Assembly: GCA_037976565.1 (NCBI GenBank)
Contig: CP137672.1
Coordinates: 18,066,335 to 18,130,334, forward strand
Length of the DNA: 64,000 bases
Source of the DNA: Mesocentrotus franciscanus
Taxonomy: Eukaryota > Echinodermata > Echinoidea > Camarodonta > Strongylocentrotidae
Direction of reading: 5' to 3'
Part shown: piece by piece, positions 33,101-42,654 of the stretch
Numbering within the stretch: position 1 is the stretch's first letter
How the letters are laid out: each line of letters starts with the position of its first letter
Position numbers and translations under genes: made by a program
The notes under the pieces: generated by a model
Told to the model about the DNA's origin: nothing
Databases searched by the model: none
The model's input: the letters and a program-made list of their open reading frames with translations, nothing else

Positions 33101-36100
33101 TAACATTATTTTCAATGATATAGGCCTACCTTTTCGAGAAAGTGAAAATATACCAACAATGTTTTTGGAGTTTAAGTGTTCATATTGAACCATCCTGTAT
33201 ATGCCTATTGAACTTTCTATGATTCCTGGGGGGTGTTTCATAAAGCTGTTCGTAAAGTTACGCATGACTTTACGAACGACTTGAATATGAAGTGCCAGAT
33301 AGGATGCCCGAACTTTTTCCTGATGTTTTAACAAAGTGTGACTATATTTCCAATAACCTCAATTAAATAATGGCAAAAAATGAGAATGTTAATCTACATC
33401 TGCACAGTTCAACTTTAGTTGATGCAGATAAAAATGATTGAGCATCCCATTTGGCTTTTCATACCTTAGTCATTCGTAAAGTCATGCGTAACTTTACGAA
33501 CAGCTTTATGAAACGGCCCCTGTCGACCGTGTACACATTGCATAACAATATCGATCCTGTACACAGTTTGATCGACCACCTAAATCTTTGATTCAATTGT
33601 ATGCGGATTACTGTAGGGGAAGAGGATTGTTGCTAACGCATTTAATTGCTGAAACGATGAGTTGGCATTTTTGCACGATAACATGTACGCAGATGAAACT
33701 ATGTTTGTTTGTATTTAATCGGTCAGTTTTTCGTTGGCATATTACACGATACCTGGTAGGCCAATGAAACCATGTTTGTTTGCAATTAATAAGCCATTTT
33801 CGTAATGAAATTACATAGTTTAAAGGACCTCCAATCTTTGTTAAGTGCCTCGTTACAAATTATTTCACCTGTTACGAATAATTGTATTTCAATCGTAAGA
33901 ATGCAAATAACATACATTCCGTGTTGTTAGGTAGGACAAGCCATAATATAGGATTTCCCGGCGAAATTCGCGAGTTTGTCATTCGATCAGCTTTGCCATG
34001 CCAATTATCATTCAATTTCCCTTTTTTTTTAATTTAGGATTTTGGTCGAAGGGTTTCATAGATCTGTCATTTAATTTAGAAACTGCTCAACTAGCATTCA
34101 AATTAATCGTTACTTGTCGAGGCGTCATTTTTATCATTTAAATTAACACCTGTCATTCATATTCGAAATATGTTTATTCAAGTTAGGAAAGTTCGGGAAT
34201 CATGCTCAAATTGTGTGACTCTAGTCCAGGCCTACCCCAGTCACAATATTGTACCCTTCCTCCATAATGAAATTATGATAACTTTATGATGAAACACAAG
34301 ACAAACAACTTCCTTACATGAAATTTTGCAAACATATTGACACCATCAAGTTCGTGGATGCAAGTCGTTTTTTTCTTAACAATCAAACTTAAGTGCTGAT
34401 GAATATCAGATAAATGTAATAAGTATAAGTGTATAAATGCAAGAAAATAAAATATGATGAAATGCATAAATGTAAAAACAATCTTCAATTGAAAGAAAAA
34501 GAATGAGCTATAAAAAACGAGAAATGTATATTGACCATCAATTTAAGTGCACAAAGTGCTAATTTGAATGCTACAAATGAATTAGAATGCTATAAGTACA
34601 CCGTCGCAATGTCAGAAAATCGTGTTGCGCCAAATCGAATGACCAAATAGCGAAAGAAGCACATTTTCATTAATTTGAATGAAACATACATAGATTCTAA
34701 CGAAAGCTTCATAGATTTGAAAACTAGAAAAAGGAATATAAACCCGAGATATACCTGACAGCAGTATAAGCGACGAATTTGAACGCAAGACAAATTAATT
34801 TTAATGACAAACTCGCAAATTTGGCCAGGAAATCCTATATTTGTAATACCTAGCAACAATTGTATCAGCAATTCGCATTACAATGATTCGTTACGGGTGA
34901 ACGAAATATTTAATTTGATTACATTACGAATATGGCCTATTGAGTACCTGAATTATAATCAAACAATCAACGCATGAGAAGAATGACAAATGTAATTAAC
35001 ACCGGTGCCCCATCTTATAAATTTTGTTAAATCATTATTCGCAACTTATTTGCAATTTATATCAATGCAACTATGTACATAAGAGATAGGGGACTGCAAA
35101 CTTGCGATTGATTAGAGGACTTGCGATTGATTTTGACCAATAGCAACTCTTCATAAGACAAGGCCCAGGGGGTTTCACAAAGATCCTAAGTTGAACTTAT
35201 CTCTAAGTTGGACTTAAAAATTATGGAAAGCCGTTAGCACTTTGAAAATATTTTGTAAAAGTTTTTTAAAAGGCATAAAATGTTGATTCAAATCATTCAT
35301 ATTTTCTATTATCAAGGAGATTTCATGTTCTTGATGTGGAATTTATGAAAATTCTAAAATACTTGATTTTTTTCTTTTGAATATATTTTATTTGAAGGCT
35401 ACAAATGGCTCTCCATAATTTTTAAGTCCAACTTAGAATTAAGTTCAACTTAGGATCTTTGTGAAACACCCCCAGGTCTGAAAACAGGATAATAGGAAAG
35501 GTGTCACGGCTTCCTAATCGATGTCATAGACAAGTACTTGTCTATTCGTGAATAAATAAACATGTAGGCTAATGCTTTCATCAACTGGTTAAAAGACCAG
35601 ATGTATGCGGATAGACAAGAAGTGCTTCAAGAAAAATAATTTAAAGCTTAACTCTATTAACTATTATATGCTGGGCAAATATAAACACATGCTTTCGTAG
35701 CAGTCAGGTAATACAATCATCATAATTATACAATCACCATATACAAACTATTTTTTATTTTATGAGGCACCATGCATGTACATTGAAATGTTCCATTAAT
35801 GCTGCTCTTTAAATGGGTATTCTACGGAGCCCCGGAAGGGACATTAAAACAAAAACAAAAAAAATCAGGCGAGAAAAAAATTAAAATTCACGCCAAACAA
35901 CCATAAAAAGGGTGATTTGAATTTTTTTTTTCTCGAATTTTTAAGTTTTTGTTTGTTTTTGATTTTAAAGGTGGTCAAGCAAGTGGATGGTGGTACTAGA
36001 TCCACAGAAATGCCAGGTCATACCTGTCTCCAGGAAGAAGGCCAAGTATGTCCATAATTATTCCCTCAATGGAGAACTCTTGGAGTCTGTGTCAGCTGTC

Positions 36101-39100
36101 AAATACCTTGGCATTACTTTCACTCAACTGGACACAGCATGTATCTGCCATCTGCAAGAACGCAAACAACACCATTTCCTAGAAGGAACCTGCGTGTCAA
36201 CTCCACTCAGCTTAAGACTACTGCATACTAGGCGCTCGTTCGCCCTCTTCCTGAGTATGGGAGTGCTGTCTGGGATCCACACACCATCAGATGTCTAATC
36301 CAGTTGGAAATGGTCCAGAGACGAGCAACGAGATATTTTCTCAACCGCTAGCATCATACATCTTGCGTCTCTGAGTCAACATGGATGGACCTCCCTCCAG
36401 AAGAGTCTCACCTTACTGTACAAGATCCACTACTCTCTGGTTGACTTTGACATCCACCACTACATCCAACCGGCGGAAGTCGTAAGAACTACAAGATCGT
36501 CTCATCCTTATTATTATCGTGTCATGCAGTCACGAACAGAGCAACATATTCATTCCTTCTTTCCTCGAACTGTTCAACAGTGGAAGGCCCTATCACTAAA
36601 GGTTGTCCTGGCTCCATCAGTGGAAGCCTTCCAGCGACAACTAAAGACAGGAGGGAATTAAATTCCGGCAATATTGTTACTGGCACTATTTATATATACA
36701 CCTTTCACCTGCACACCTGGGCATCCCTATGTCGCCACACACATGCACTTACACATCTGCAAGAATCTTCAGCAGTGAAGGAGGCAATTATCCTGAAGAA
36801 GAAGAAGTTTTTTTCTCGAAATTTATTTTAATTTTTTTCGAATTAATTTTTTTTCCTCGAATTTTAAAGCTTTCTTTTTTCGAATTTAATTTTGTTACGA
36901 TTTTTTCCTTCCTTTTTTCAGACAGCTAGGCTAGCTGGCCGGTGCATGCTGGAGGGAGCCACTGTCGATGCTTGTACCGTACTATCTAACATCATAAGCC
37001 TAGACATATTCGCTGCATCAATGCTCGCCATTTGCGGTAATCTGCGGCCACATTTGATAATTTTGAGAATGATGGTAAGATCTTGTTTTGTGAAGTGTGA
37101 AAAGAAGAAGAATATAAAAGATTACAGATGCATGTAACGAAAAAGGGGAGAATGAAGCACACCAATTGTTTCTTTTGAAACTTGACATTGACATATATGC
37201 TTTGACATAACTCTATTCTGATCATTTTATTTCCCTTTCCCCTTTGCTCAAATTTCAAGTGATGACAGGAAAATTGCAAACTCTCTGGAGCGTGATGACT
37301 TGATAAACTCCTATTTTGTCATGGGAATGACATGCTCTAACATTTGCTCCACAATAGCGCAGCAGCATCACATATTGTGATAGCCAAAGGCATCAAAAAC
37401 GTGAGATGAAGCGTTTACATCTGAAACGCAGAAATTTGTGCAATCTAGTTGATGTCGTCAAATTCATTTTGAACCAGTAAGAAGGATCCGGACATCTTCA
37501 TGGCTACCGAATGATGCACGCCAAGTGCAAAGACAATGGAATCTAGGTTCGCAAAGAACATGTTAGATTATAATTAGTTCTTAAAGAACTTGATCCTGAC
37601 GGAGTTGAAATGAGGAAAGGCAGACGCCTAAGAAGACGTGCACATTATGCCAAAGGATCCAACTTTGTTTGGCACATAGACGGCTATGATAAACTGAAAC
37701 CATATGGACTGTGCATCAGCGGGTGTAACGATGGATTTGCATGTAAAATAATATGGCTTAATGTGTATCATACGAACAACAATCCTATAATTGTTGCAGG
37801 ATACTTTTTTGGGAAACTTTGAAGGAGAGCGGAGGGTGCCTATTTCTTATCCGTGCAGACTATGGTTACATTCAAGTGTTTCAAGAAGTGCTTCGCAGCG
37901 CGCAGTCTGAAAGGGTGTATCTGGAAGGTGCTATTAGCCTATACTCCCAATCAGAGAATAGAAAGTTGGTGGAGTTTCTTGAGGAAAGAATGTGTGGACT
38001 ATTGGATTGACCTTTTCAAGGGTCTACTTGAAAGAGGGCTATTTACTGGAGTATTCTTGATCTTACATGTTGAGGGATTAATAGGACCATTTGCCCTACA
38101 ATCATTCCTTTATCGAGATTGTATATAAGCAGTGTCACTCATGATCTTCGTAATCAACCTTGAAGTTGATATATCTAACAAGAGTTACAAGACAGTCATT
38201 TTTGTCTCGCCTGCGTAGCAAAAAGCGAGACATAGGCGCCGCTTTTCCGGTGACGGCGGCGACGGCGACGGCGTCAACATCAAAAACTTAACCTGAGGTT
38301 AAGTTTTTGAATTGTTAATATAATTTTGAAAGTATAAGGTCCTATTAAATGAAACTTGGACTAAAGGGTTATCAAGTATCCCCAATCATGTGAGGAAAAT
38401 TTCAGGTCACAAAGTCAAGGTCAAAGGTCATTTCAGGTCAACAAACTTAGACTATGTTGTGGCATCATCATCAAAAACTTAACCTGAGGTTAAGTTTTTG
38501 AATTTGTAATATAATTTTGAAAGTATAAGTTCTTATTCAATGAAACTTAGACTAAAGGGTTATCAAGTATCCCCAATCATGTGAGTAGAATTTCAGCCCA
38601 CTAGGTCAAGGTCAAAGGTCATTTCAGGTCAACAAACTTAACTATGTTGTGGCATCAGGCTAAGATTTTTAATTGTTATCATAATTTTGAAAGTATACAT
38701 TCCTATTCCATGAAACTTGAACATAAGGGTTATCAAGTATCACCAATCATGTTATTAGTCTTTAAGGTGACAAAGTAAAGGTCAAATGTCATTTCAGGTC
38801 TGGAAACTTAGACTTTGTTGTGGCATCAACATCAAGATTTTGAAATTTTAGCATAATTTCAAAAGTGTTTGTTCAAATTCCATGAAACTTGTACCCAAGG
38901 GCTATCAAGTATCACAAATCATGTGACACAAATTCCAGGTCACAAAGTCAAGGTCAAAGGTCATTTTAGGTCAGTAGACTTGGATTATGTTCTCAAAATT
39001 TAATATGAGAATTAATAAATAAATTGTTGTTATTTGTTCATATTTCATGAAAGTAAATATTCAAATCATTCAAGTACTTTCCCATGAATATTCTAATAGT

Positions 39101-40123
39101 AATTTTAGTATTCGATCCCAGGCCTAGTATGTACATGATCAGTTACAGCTAGGTGACAATATTGATGTTTCGATAATATATATTGGAGTATATCTCATAA
39201 TAATGTTCTCATTATGCTAATGAGACGTGATGTGATGTAGATGGGCTCTACCTTCCAATTGTTTTTACACAAAATGCTGAAAAATCCTCTTTTCTTAAAA
39301 TGTTTATTAGATAAACTTTATTTGTAAATTACTGACAAGCATTGAAACATTTATATTCTTACCCATACACTAAATCTCATTATATTGTATCAATATATCA
39401 TTATATCAATATTCACTTCAAAATGCTTATTATATTCAGAGGATTTAATTTTCGGGGGTCTGCAAATGGGCCACCCTGCCTATAAAAATAATGTCCCAAC
39501 CTCAATTTTTCATCATATCGAATTGCGTAATGCCGAATTGCGTAATGCAGGCGAGACCGCCGAGAGCGTTTCACTTGTTTAAAATGGTTATTTACTCAAA
39601 GGATAAGGCTAAGACATCACTATTGATTTTCAATTAAATTATACAACTTGTTTTGTTTATTGCAAAATACAAGAAATAGATAAAAGTCCATATAAATGAT
39701 CAACAAAATCTTAATTTCACAATAAAATTCGGAAGAAAAAAATAAAATTCGCGAAGAATTTTTTTTTTTTAATTCGAGAAAAAAAAGTTTCAAACTCGAA
39801 GAAAAAAAACTTTAAAATACGAAGAAAAAAAACTTTAATTCAAATCGCCCTTTTTTTTTCATGTCCCCTCCAGGGCGGAATTTTGTATTTTTCCTCGGCT
39901 GAAGTTTATATTTTTAAATAATTGTTTATATTTGTTTAAGTCCATTCCGGAGCTCCGTAGTATTCATAGCCACTCATTCACAATAAACCAATCACAACGA
40001 AAAGAGCATACCCGCAAAGATGTCGATGTATTGAAGCTCATGTGGAATACCCGTCAGCTTCAGAAACATAACCACAGCACGGCATGGCTGGGATCTCAGA
40101 TCAACGTACAGCTGGATTGACAT
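26156..40123 (-). CDS. Theta-class glutathione S-transferase, gene B (open reading frame)
   Basis: Exons 40123-40012, 31115-31028, 29586-29430, 28696-28544 and 26305-26156 (112, 88, 157, 153 and 150 nt) join without stops into 219 codons. The product is a cytosolic glutathione transferase by homology, with Ser11 in SQPCRA, His40, Pro55 and Glu66. Met67 replaces the G-site serine and Leu54 replaces valine. Exon 4 is 15 nt shorter than in gene A, which removes five residues after the first VFAPV. Intron 1 is 8.9 kb, enlarged by several insertions that gene A lacks. This is the intact member of the A/B pair. The ATG has the same GCCACC context as A. Confidence 0.9.
26756..27147. mobile_element. 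M1 MITE in gene B intron 4, empty site in gene A
   Basis: Inverted ends GAGAAGGTTGAGTTCTGG and CCAGAACTCAACCTTCTC flanked by TTTAA on both sides. Gene A at about 1208-1222 reads straight through (GTATTTAATGAGAAG). Confidence 0.8.
27341..27431. repeat. AAT microsatellite, gene B intron 4
   Basis: About 30 AAT units with two AAA interruptions. Confidence 0.95.
27786..27857 (-). repeat. tRNA-derived SINE fragment in gene B intron 4
   Basis: Orthologous to 1868-1937; the minus strand contains TCCGGTTCGAGTCCCGCC. A preceding 61-bp tandem duplication (about 27605-27745) is specific to gene B. Confidence 0.5.
28010..28440. repeat. Inverted copy of the GC-rich repeat of 15.8-16.7 kb
   Basis: Contains GGGGGCTCCGCCCCCTGGAC, AGCCCCTGAATGCTCATCTG, and AGTGACCTGCCAGTGTCACA, reverse complements of units at 16 kb. 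It is absent from gene A intron 4. Confidence 0.7.
28544..28696 (-). CDS. GSTT gene B exon 4 (five codons shorter)
   Basis: 153 nt, 51 codons, from VFAPVLDQEK to SIGDIMAVCE. Against gene A it lacks the FSGKPM-type stretch in the loop after helix 4. The S-x-x-D capping box is kept, although the usual Ala is Gly. Acceptor tttcag, donor GAG|gtaatg. Confidence 0.88.
29029..29132. repeat. GA-rich microsatellite, gene B intron 3
   Basis: Interrupted GAGA tract, counterpart of 2496-2572. Confidence 0.9.
29430..29586 (-). CDS. GSTT gene B exon 3
   Basis: 157 nt, open: VAIFHYLITK, then NWYPKDTMSRARVDEY, ending in LFVAE. Borders are cgcag|GGTGG and GAG|gtatga. The acceptor is the first of about seven spaced repeats of itself stretching to 29910. 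Confidence 0.9.
29573..29910. repeat. Tandem array copying the exon 3 splice acceptor (gene B intron 2)
   Basis: About seven units near 29573 (the real one), 29616, 29665, 29710, 29760, 29815 and 29868, with cores such as GGAATATAGCCACCATGCGA. Colinear with the array in gene A, so it predates the A/B duplication. Gene C lacks it. Confidence 0.8.
30058..30243. repeat. ACT microsatellite, gene B intron 2
   Basis: Long ACT run, split by the element at 30244-30795 and resumed for a few units at 30796. Confidence 0.95.
30244..30795. mobile_element. MITE inserted inside the ACT microsatellite
   Basis: Inverted ends AGCCTCTTGTCGATGGCCCT and GGGTCATCGACAAGAGGCT, extended by GGCGCTGTTGGAG and its complement. 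ACT repeats lie on both sides. Gene A's microsatellite is uninterrupted. Confidence 0.8.
31028..31115 (-). CDS. GSTT gene B exon 2
   Basis: 88 nt coding residues 38-66 and part of 67, with GEHKKPEFAD at the start and DGDFYLGE at the end. Borders are tttttaag and AT|gtaaga. Two partial, decayed copies of this exon lie just upstream in intron 1 (31262-31380). Confidence 0.9.
31262..31380 (-). pseudogene. Two decayed partial copies of GSTT exon 2 in gene B intron 1
   Basis: 31324-31262 repeats the first 55 nt or so of exon 2 with a broken acceptor (TTTTAGAG) and an early stop; 31380-31355 repeats only the first 20 nt or so. Gene A has one such copy, so the second arose in B. Confidence 0.7.
33228..33521. 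mobile_element. MITE with GTTTCATAAAGCTGTTCGTA ends, gene B intron 1
   Basis: The two ends are inverted copies (TTCATAAAGCTGTTCGTAAA and TTTACGAACAGCTTTATGAA), each also containing ACGCATGACTTTACGAA or its complement. There is no coding frame. The block is absent from gene A. Confidence 0.8.
33945..34842. mobile_element. 0.9-kb foldback element, gene B intron 1
   Basis: The ends are inverted: TATAGGATTTCCCGGC...CGCGAGTTTGTCATT and AATGACAAACTCGC...GGCCAGGAAATCCTATA. Gene A has AAGCCATTCTG...TATACCTAGCAAC at this place without the element. No transposase frame. Confidence 0.75.
35165..35476. mobile_element. MITE with GGGTTTCACAAAGATCCTAA ends
   Basis: Long inverted repeats: TTTCACAAAGATCCTAAGTT ... 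AACTTAGGATCTTTGTGAAA, plus inner ATGGAAAGCC/GGCTCTCCAT and TAAGTCCAACTTAGA. Gene B intron 1. Confidence 0.85.
35965..36800 (+). mobile_element. Non-LTR retrotransposon fragment nested in the 4.1-kb element
   Basis: The first frame has PQKCQVIPVSRKKAK and SVSAVKYLGITFT, the motif before the RT thumb. Shifted frames continue with RPLPEYGSAVWDPHT-like and EMVQRRATRYFLNR-like sequence. Frameshifted, 5'-truncated. Confidence 0.7.
36921..38130 (+). pseudogene. Integrase-core (DDE) transposase-like gene, decayed
   Basis: The first exon-like segment starts after TTTTTTCAG at 36920 and ends at ATGATG|gtaaga near 37071. The next starts near 37260 after TTTCAAG and codes NSLERDDLINSYFVMGMTCS, a helix-turn-helix-like lead-in. 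The core reads VWHIDGYDKLKPYGL (first Asp), IRADYG (second Asp) and NQRIESWWSFLRKE (Glu), the D,D,E triad of the integrase fold, as in metazoan integrase-core proteins of unclear transposon origin. Stops and frameshifts (near 37375, 37480, 37820 and 37945) disable it. No retroviral-type protease, RT or chromodomain adjoins it. Confidence 0.7.
38415..38430 (+). promoter_or_regulatory. DR1-type nuclear receptor half-site pair (repeat unit 1)
   Basis: TCAAGGTCAAAGGTCA: two AGGTCA half-sites spaced by one base (38418-38430), preceded by TCA that makes an extended monomer site. Known RXR-heterodimer, HNF4 or COUP-TF targets have this form. Function here is not shown. Confidence 0.35.
38603..38621 (+). 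promoter_or_regulatory. Triple AGGTCA half-sites (repeat unit 2)
   Basis: AGGTCA at 38603-38608, 38609-38614 and 38616-38621: a DR0 next to a DR1. Confidence 0.35.
38951..38963 (+). promoter_or_regulatory. DR1-type half-site pair (repeat unit 4)
   Basis: AGGTCAAAGGTCA; the third unit (about 38779) has one half-site mutated to ATGTCA. Confidence 0.35.
40012..40123 (-). CDS. GSTT gene B exon 1
   Basis: Opens MSIQLYVDLRSQPCRA and ends in the first base of Gly38, with donor G|gtatgc. It differs from gene A exon 1 at only a few residues (VVM for VAI; DIFA for DLFT). Ser11 is kept. Confidence 0.9.
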
Positions 40124-40519
40124 GGTGGCTTTGAATTATCTGACTTTGCCCTGGTTCTAACTCGGTACGTGTGGCTTCGTTCCTTACCTGTCGACTGCTG
40201 ACAGATACAATGACACGGCAGTCGATCTTTATGCTGACGGTGTGCAGAGTGTTTGCGTGAGCTCCATGCATGGGGACAATAGGACGATTACGCAATAAAG
40301 ACGTACAAGTGGGCACAATGCCGAAGGGGAGGAACGCTGTTTTTCTTTTAAGTATGCATGTACTCAATGTTATATACCTTCTCTCTTTTCATTTACCATG
40401 TTCTAGAATGTTAGAGCGAGAATCGATATAGCCAAAATGGTTTGTTTTAAACTGTGTGGAACAACCCTTCATATCGTTTCTTTCTCATCGCGATATAATC
40501 ATATATATACATATATTAT

Positions 40520-41226
40520 TACCTGCCGCGTAGCATGGCAGAGCACCTATTAATTTCGTCAGAATATTTTTTGTAGGTGATCTGCCGCGAAGCATGGCAG
40601 AACACCTATTGATTTCGCCGGAATATTTTTTTAGGCGATTCTGTACACATTTTTTTACGTGACTATCTCATGAATGGCATGGTTAATGACCATGAAACTT
40701 TCATGGCATGTGGCATATGTATGGTTATTGTGCCTAAGAGATTTCTATGATTACTGATGCGTGACGTCATCTAGGCGTCATTTTATTAATTTCTAATATA
40801 GGCCATAATTCATTCATACATTGTCATTTCTGAATGACATTTGATATGCATAAGTTTGAGGTCATGGCTAAACAAAACATGTCACCAAAATCCACGCGTG
40901 CATCATGACGCACGCGTACGCACATGTCAAAATTTAAAAATGCTCAACATCATTTTTTATTTAATTGAGAGTACGTTTCAGGACATTTCAAGCATTTAAA
41001 CATTTTCCGTGCGTAAGCGCCCGAACGCGCCGTCATCATATTTGCATATGACCTAAAAGAAATCATTTTGAAAAAAAGTTACGTTCTAACTCCTATATTC
41101 ATTTGTCTCACTCATAGATGGTTGATTTTCTTATATATATATATGTTGTAGCTGATACAATTTTCTACAAGATCAATTACACTATTTTCTATTTCGATGA
41201 CGTCATCAAAATTAAAAATTTCGATT
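40520..41226. repeat. Dispersed repeat with TGCCGCG(T/A)AGCATGGCAGA ends, partner at 55490-56480
   Basis: Begins with two tandem copies of CTGCCGCG(T/A)AGCATGGCAG. Later parts (ATGACGTCA, TTGCATATGACC) resemble, in reverse, the 55.5-56.5 kb region. Confidence 0.5.
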
Positions 41227-41606
41227 AAAGGTATAGACTAGTTCTGGTCATGCGATTGCATTGTGAAAGAAACGTTGTGGAATCGATCAGAAAAGGTTGA
41301 TCATCTAGCATATAAGTATTGGTGTGTACTGCAAGGTTTTGGAATCATCAAAATGATAAGAAATTTGGTCCGGTCTTGGTAAAGTTACAAGCACTGTACA
41401 CAGAAAGATGTATACGGGACTACCCTTTATCTATCCAGTCCGGATAGATATGATAATGTACCAAATATATCAATTAATAGGCGGTTTCCCGGCAAAATTT
41501 GTATCATCACGTATTAGTAAAAAACATATTCTTTCATATGATCGGTAATAATTTCATTTTTTGAGAGGGGGCGTTTCCAAAACTCGACATACCTTTAAAG
41601 GCGACA
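41227..41606. mobile_element. M1 MITE copy upstream of gene B
   Basis: ATTAAAGGTATAGACTAGTT at the left and AACTCGACATACCTTTAAAG at the right are inverted ends. The inside matches 51391-51810. Confidence 0.7.
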
Positions 41607-41890
41607 TGTCAGAATTATCTTAATTTGCGTATTTCGCCTAAAGTGGAAGGTGAATTTCGTTCACATCATGAATCTACATGACATTGTTCTTTGAGCACTA
41701 TCTCGGTTGTTTTTGTTCTATTTGCTCCCAAAATGCTCTGGTATGTTATAGCTGAGACTATGGGCTATGGATAACATGCCTTTAAAAAAATCAGAAATCG
41801 GGATCACGTCGAAATTTTTAATTGAAATTTGAAATTGCGACTATGCCAAGGCCGTTTATCAGCGTTGTATGTAAAGGAAGTATAAGGGAA
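41607..41890. repeat. Dispersed repeat, inverted copy at 55690-55970
   Basis: Shares GCGACATGTCAGAATT, GAATTTCGTTCACATCATGA, and ATGACATTGTTCTTTGAGC with the reverse strand at 55.7-56.0 kb. Confidence 0.7.
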
Positions 41891-41893
41891 ATA

Positions 41894-41960
41894 TTTGGGT
41901 ATATTTGGCAACGTACTTGCCTCCCATTAAAGCGACCCGGGTTCGATCGGTGAGTGTCCA
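41894..41960 (+). repeat. tRNA-derived SINE fragment
   Basis: ACTTGCCTCCCATTAAAGCG then ACCCGGGTTCGATCGG, with a good B box (GGTTCGATC). The A-box half is not clear. Confidence 0.4.
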
Positions 41961-42125
41961 ATTTTTTTCTTCTCTCTTTAGCAATGGTCTTACCTTCACT
42001 CTCTTCATCTTCCTTTACATTTCATATTGGCATACACACATATACACAAGGTTGTACCGAACAATTAGTCAGCACAATCATTTCTACTGTTCTATATCCT
42101 TGATTGCTAAATGAGCTTGTACATA

Positions 42126-42440
42126 GGCGTGTTATAAAACAATGTTCCCTGAAAAGCATGGCTCTTCAAATGCCTTAAAATTCTAAATATGGCATGCAAG
42201 AGCGTAAACATCGGGACAGATTTTTATGCCACATGTTTTTGCAGTCCCATATACATCTTTCTGTGTACAGTGCTTGTAACTTTACCAAAACTGGGCCAAA
42301 TTTCTTATCATTTTGATGATTCCAGAACCTTGCATTACACACCAATAGTTATATGCTAGATGATCAACCTTTTCTGATCGATTCCACGCCGTTTTTTTCA
42401 CAATGCAATCGCATGACCAGAACTCAACTTTATCTTTAAA
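42126..42440. mobile_element. M1 MITE copy, inverted
   Basis: Reverse-strand match to 51391-51590; ends GACCAGAACTCAACTTTATC then TTTAA. Confidence 0.7.
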
Positions 42441-42654
42441 TTTAAACCGTATTAAAAATGAATTTTATATTCATAAACTGTATATATCACAGTTGCTTTC
42501 ACCTTGAGATATGTTTTAAGTTGAGAAGAAAATAAATGTATGGAATGCACAAATTCACTTTCGTGATCTGAAAACTTAATAAGTCTGTCACATTTCATAG
42601 CCTTCTCCCTAAAAAAGCATGGTGTCACTGGCGTACTTGCTTTTACCTTGAGTT

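Larger units (their letters stand above)
38205..39580. repeat. Tandem 170-180-bp repeat element with CTCGCCTGCG ends
   Basis: Starts TGTCTCGCCTGCGTAGCAAA followed by AAGCGAGACA, and the far end is GCAGGCGAGACCGCCGAGAG. Between lie four units (near 38280, 38460, 38640 and 38825). The first two carry the palindrome AACTTAACCTGAGGTTAAGTT split around CTGAGG, and each carries a GTCAAGGTCAAAGGTCAT stretch. Confidence 0.8.
35822..39960 (+). mobile_element. 4.1-kb integrase-type DNA transposon with nested insertions, gene B intron 1
   Basis: Ends CTACGGAGCCCCGGAAGG and (inverted) CTACGGAGCTCCGGAATGG, flanked by TATT(C) direct repeats at 35818-35822 and 39961-39965. Gene A keeps a related empty site (GGGCATTCATATAGCC, about 8620). 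Inner subterminal stretches rich in TTTTTTTCTCGAA (left, about 35925-35945 and 36805-36900) and complementary AATTCGAGAAAAAAA (right, about 39730-39850) form a second layer of inverted repeats. The cargo is an integrase-core gene on the plus strand (36921-38130). A LINE fragment splits the left subterminal part and a CTCGCCTGCG-ended repeat sits right of the gene. Confidence 0.7.
26033..40510. repeat. Gene-block duplication, copy B (partner 484-10860)
   Basis: Colinear with copy A but about 4 kb longer. B-specific insertions include 26756-27147, 28010-28500, 30244-30795, 33228-33521, 33945-34842, 35165-35476 and 35822-39960. Gene A retains approximate empty sites for several of them. Confidence 0.85.

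Noticed and set aside
37610..38128. Retroviral or LTR-element integrase
   Set aside because: No LTRs, no RT or protease frame in phase, and no HHCC zinc domain before the DDE core; the nearby RT fragment is of non-LTR type and interrupts the left end.
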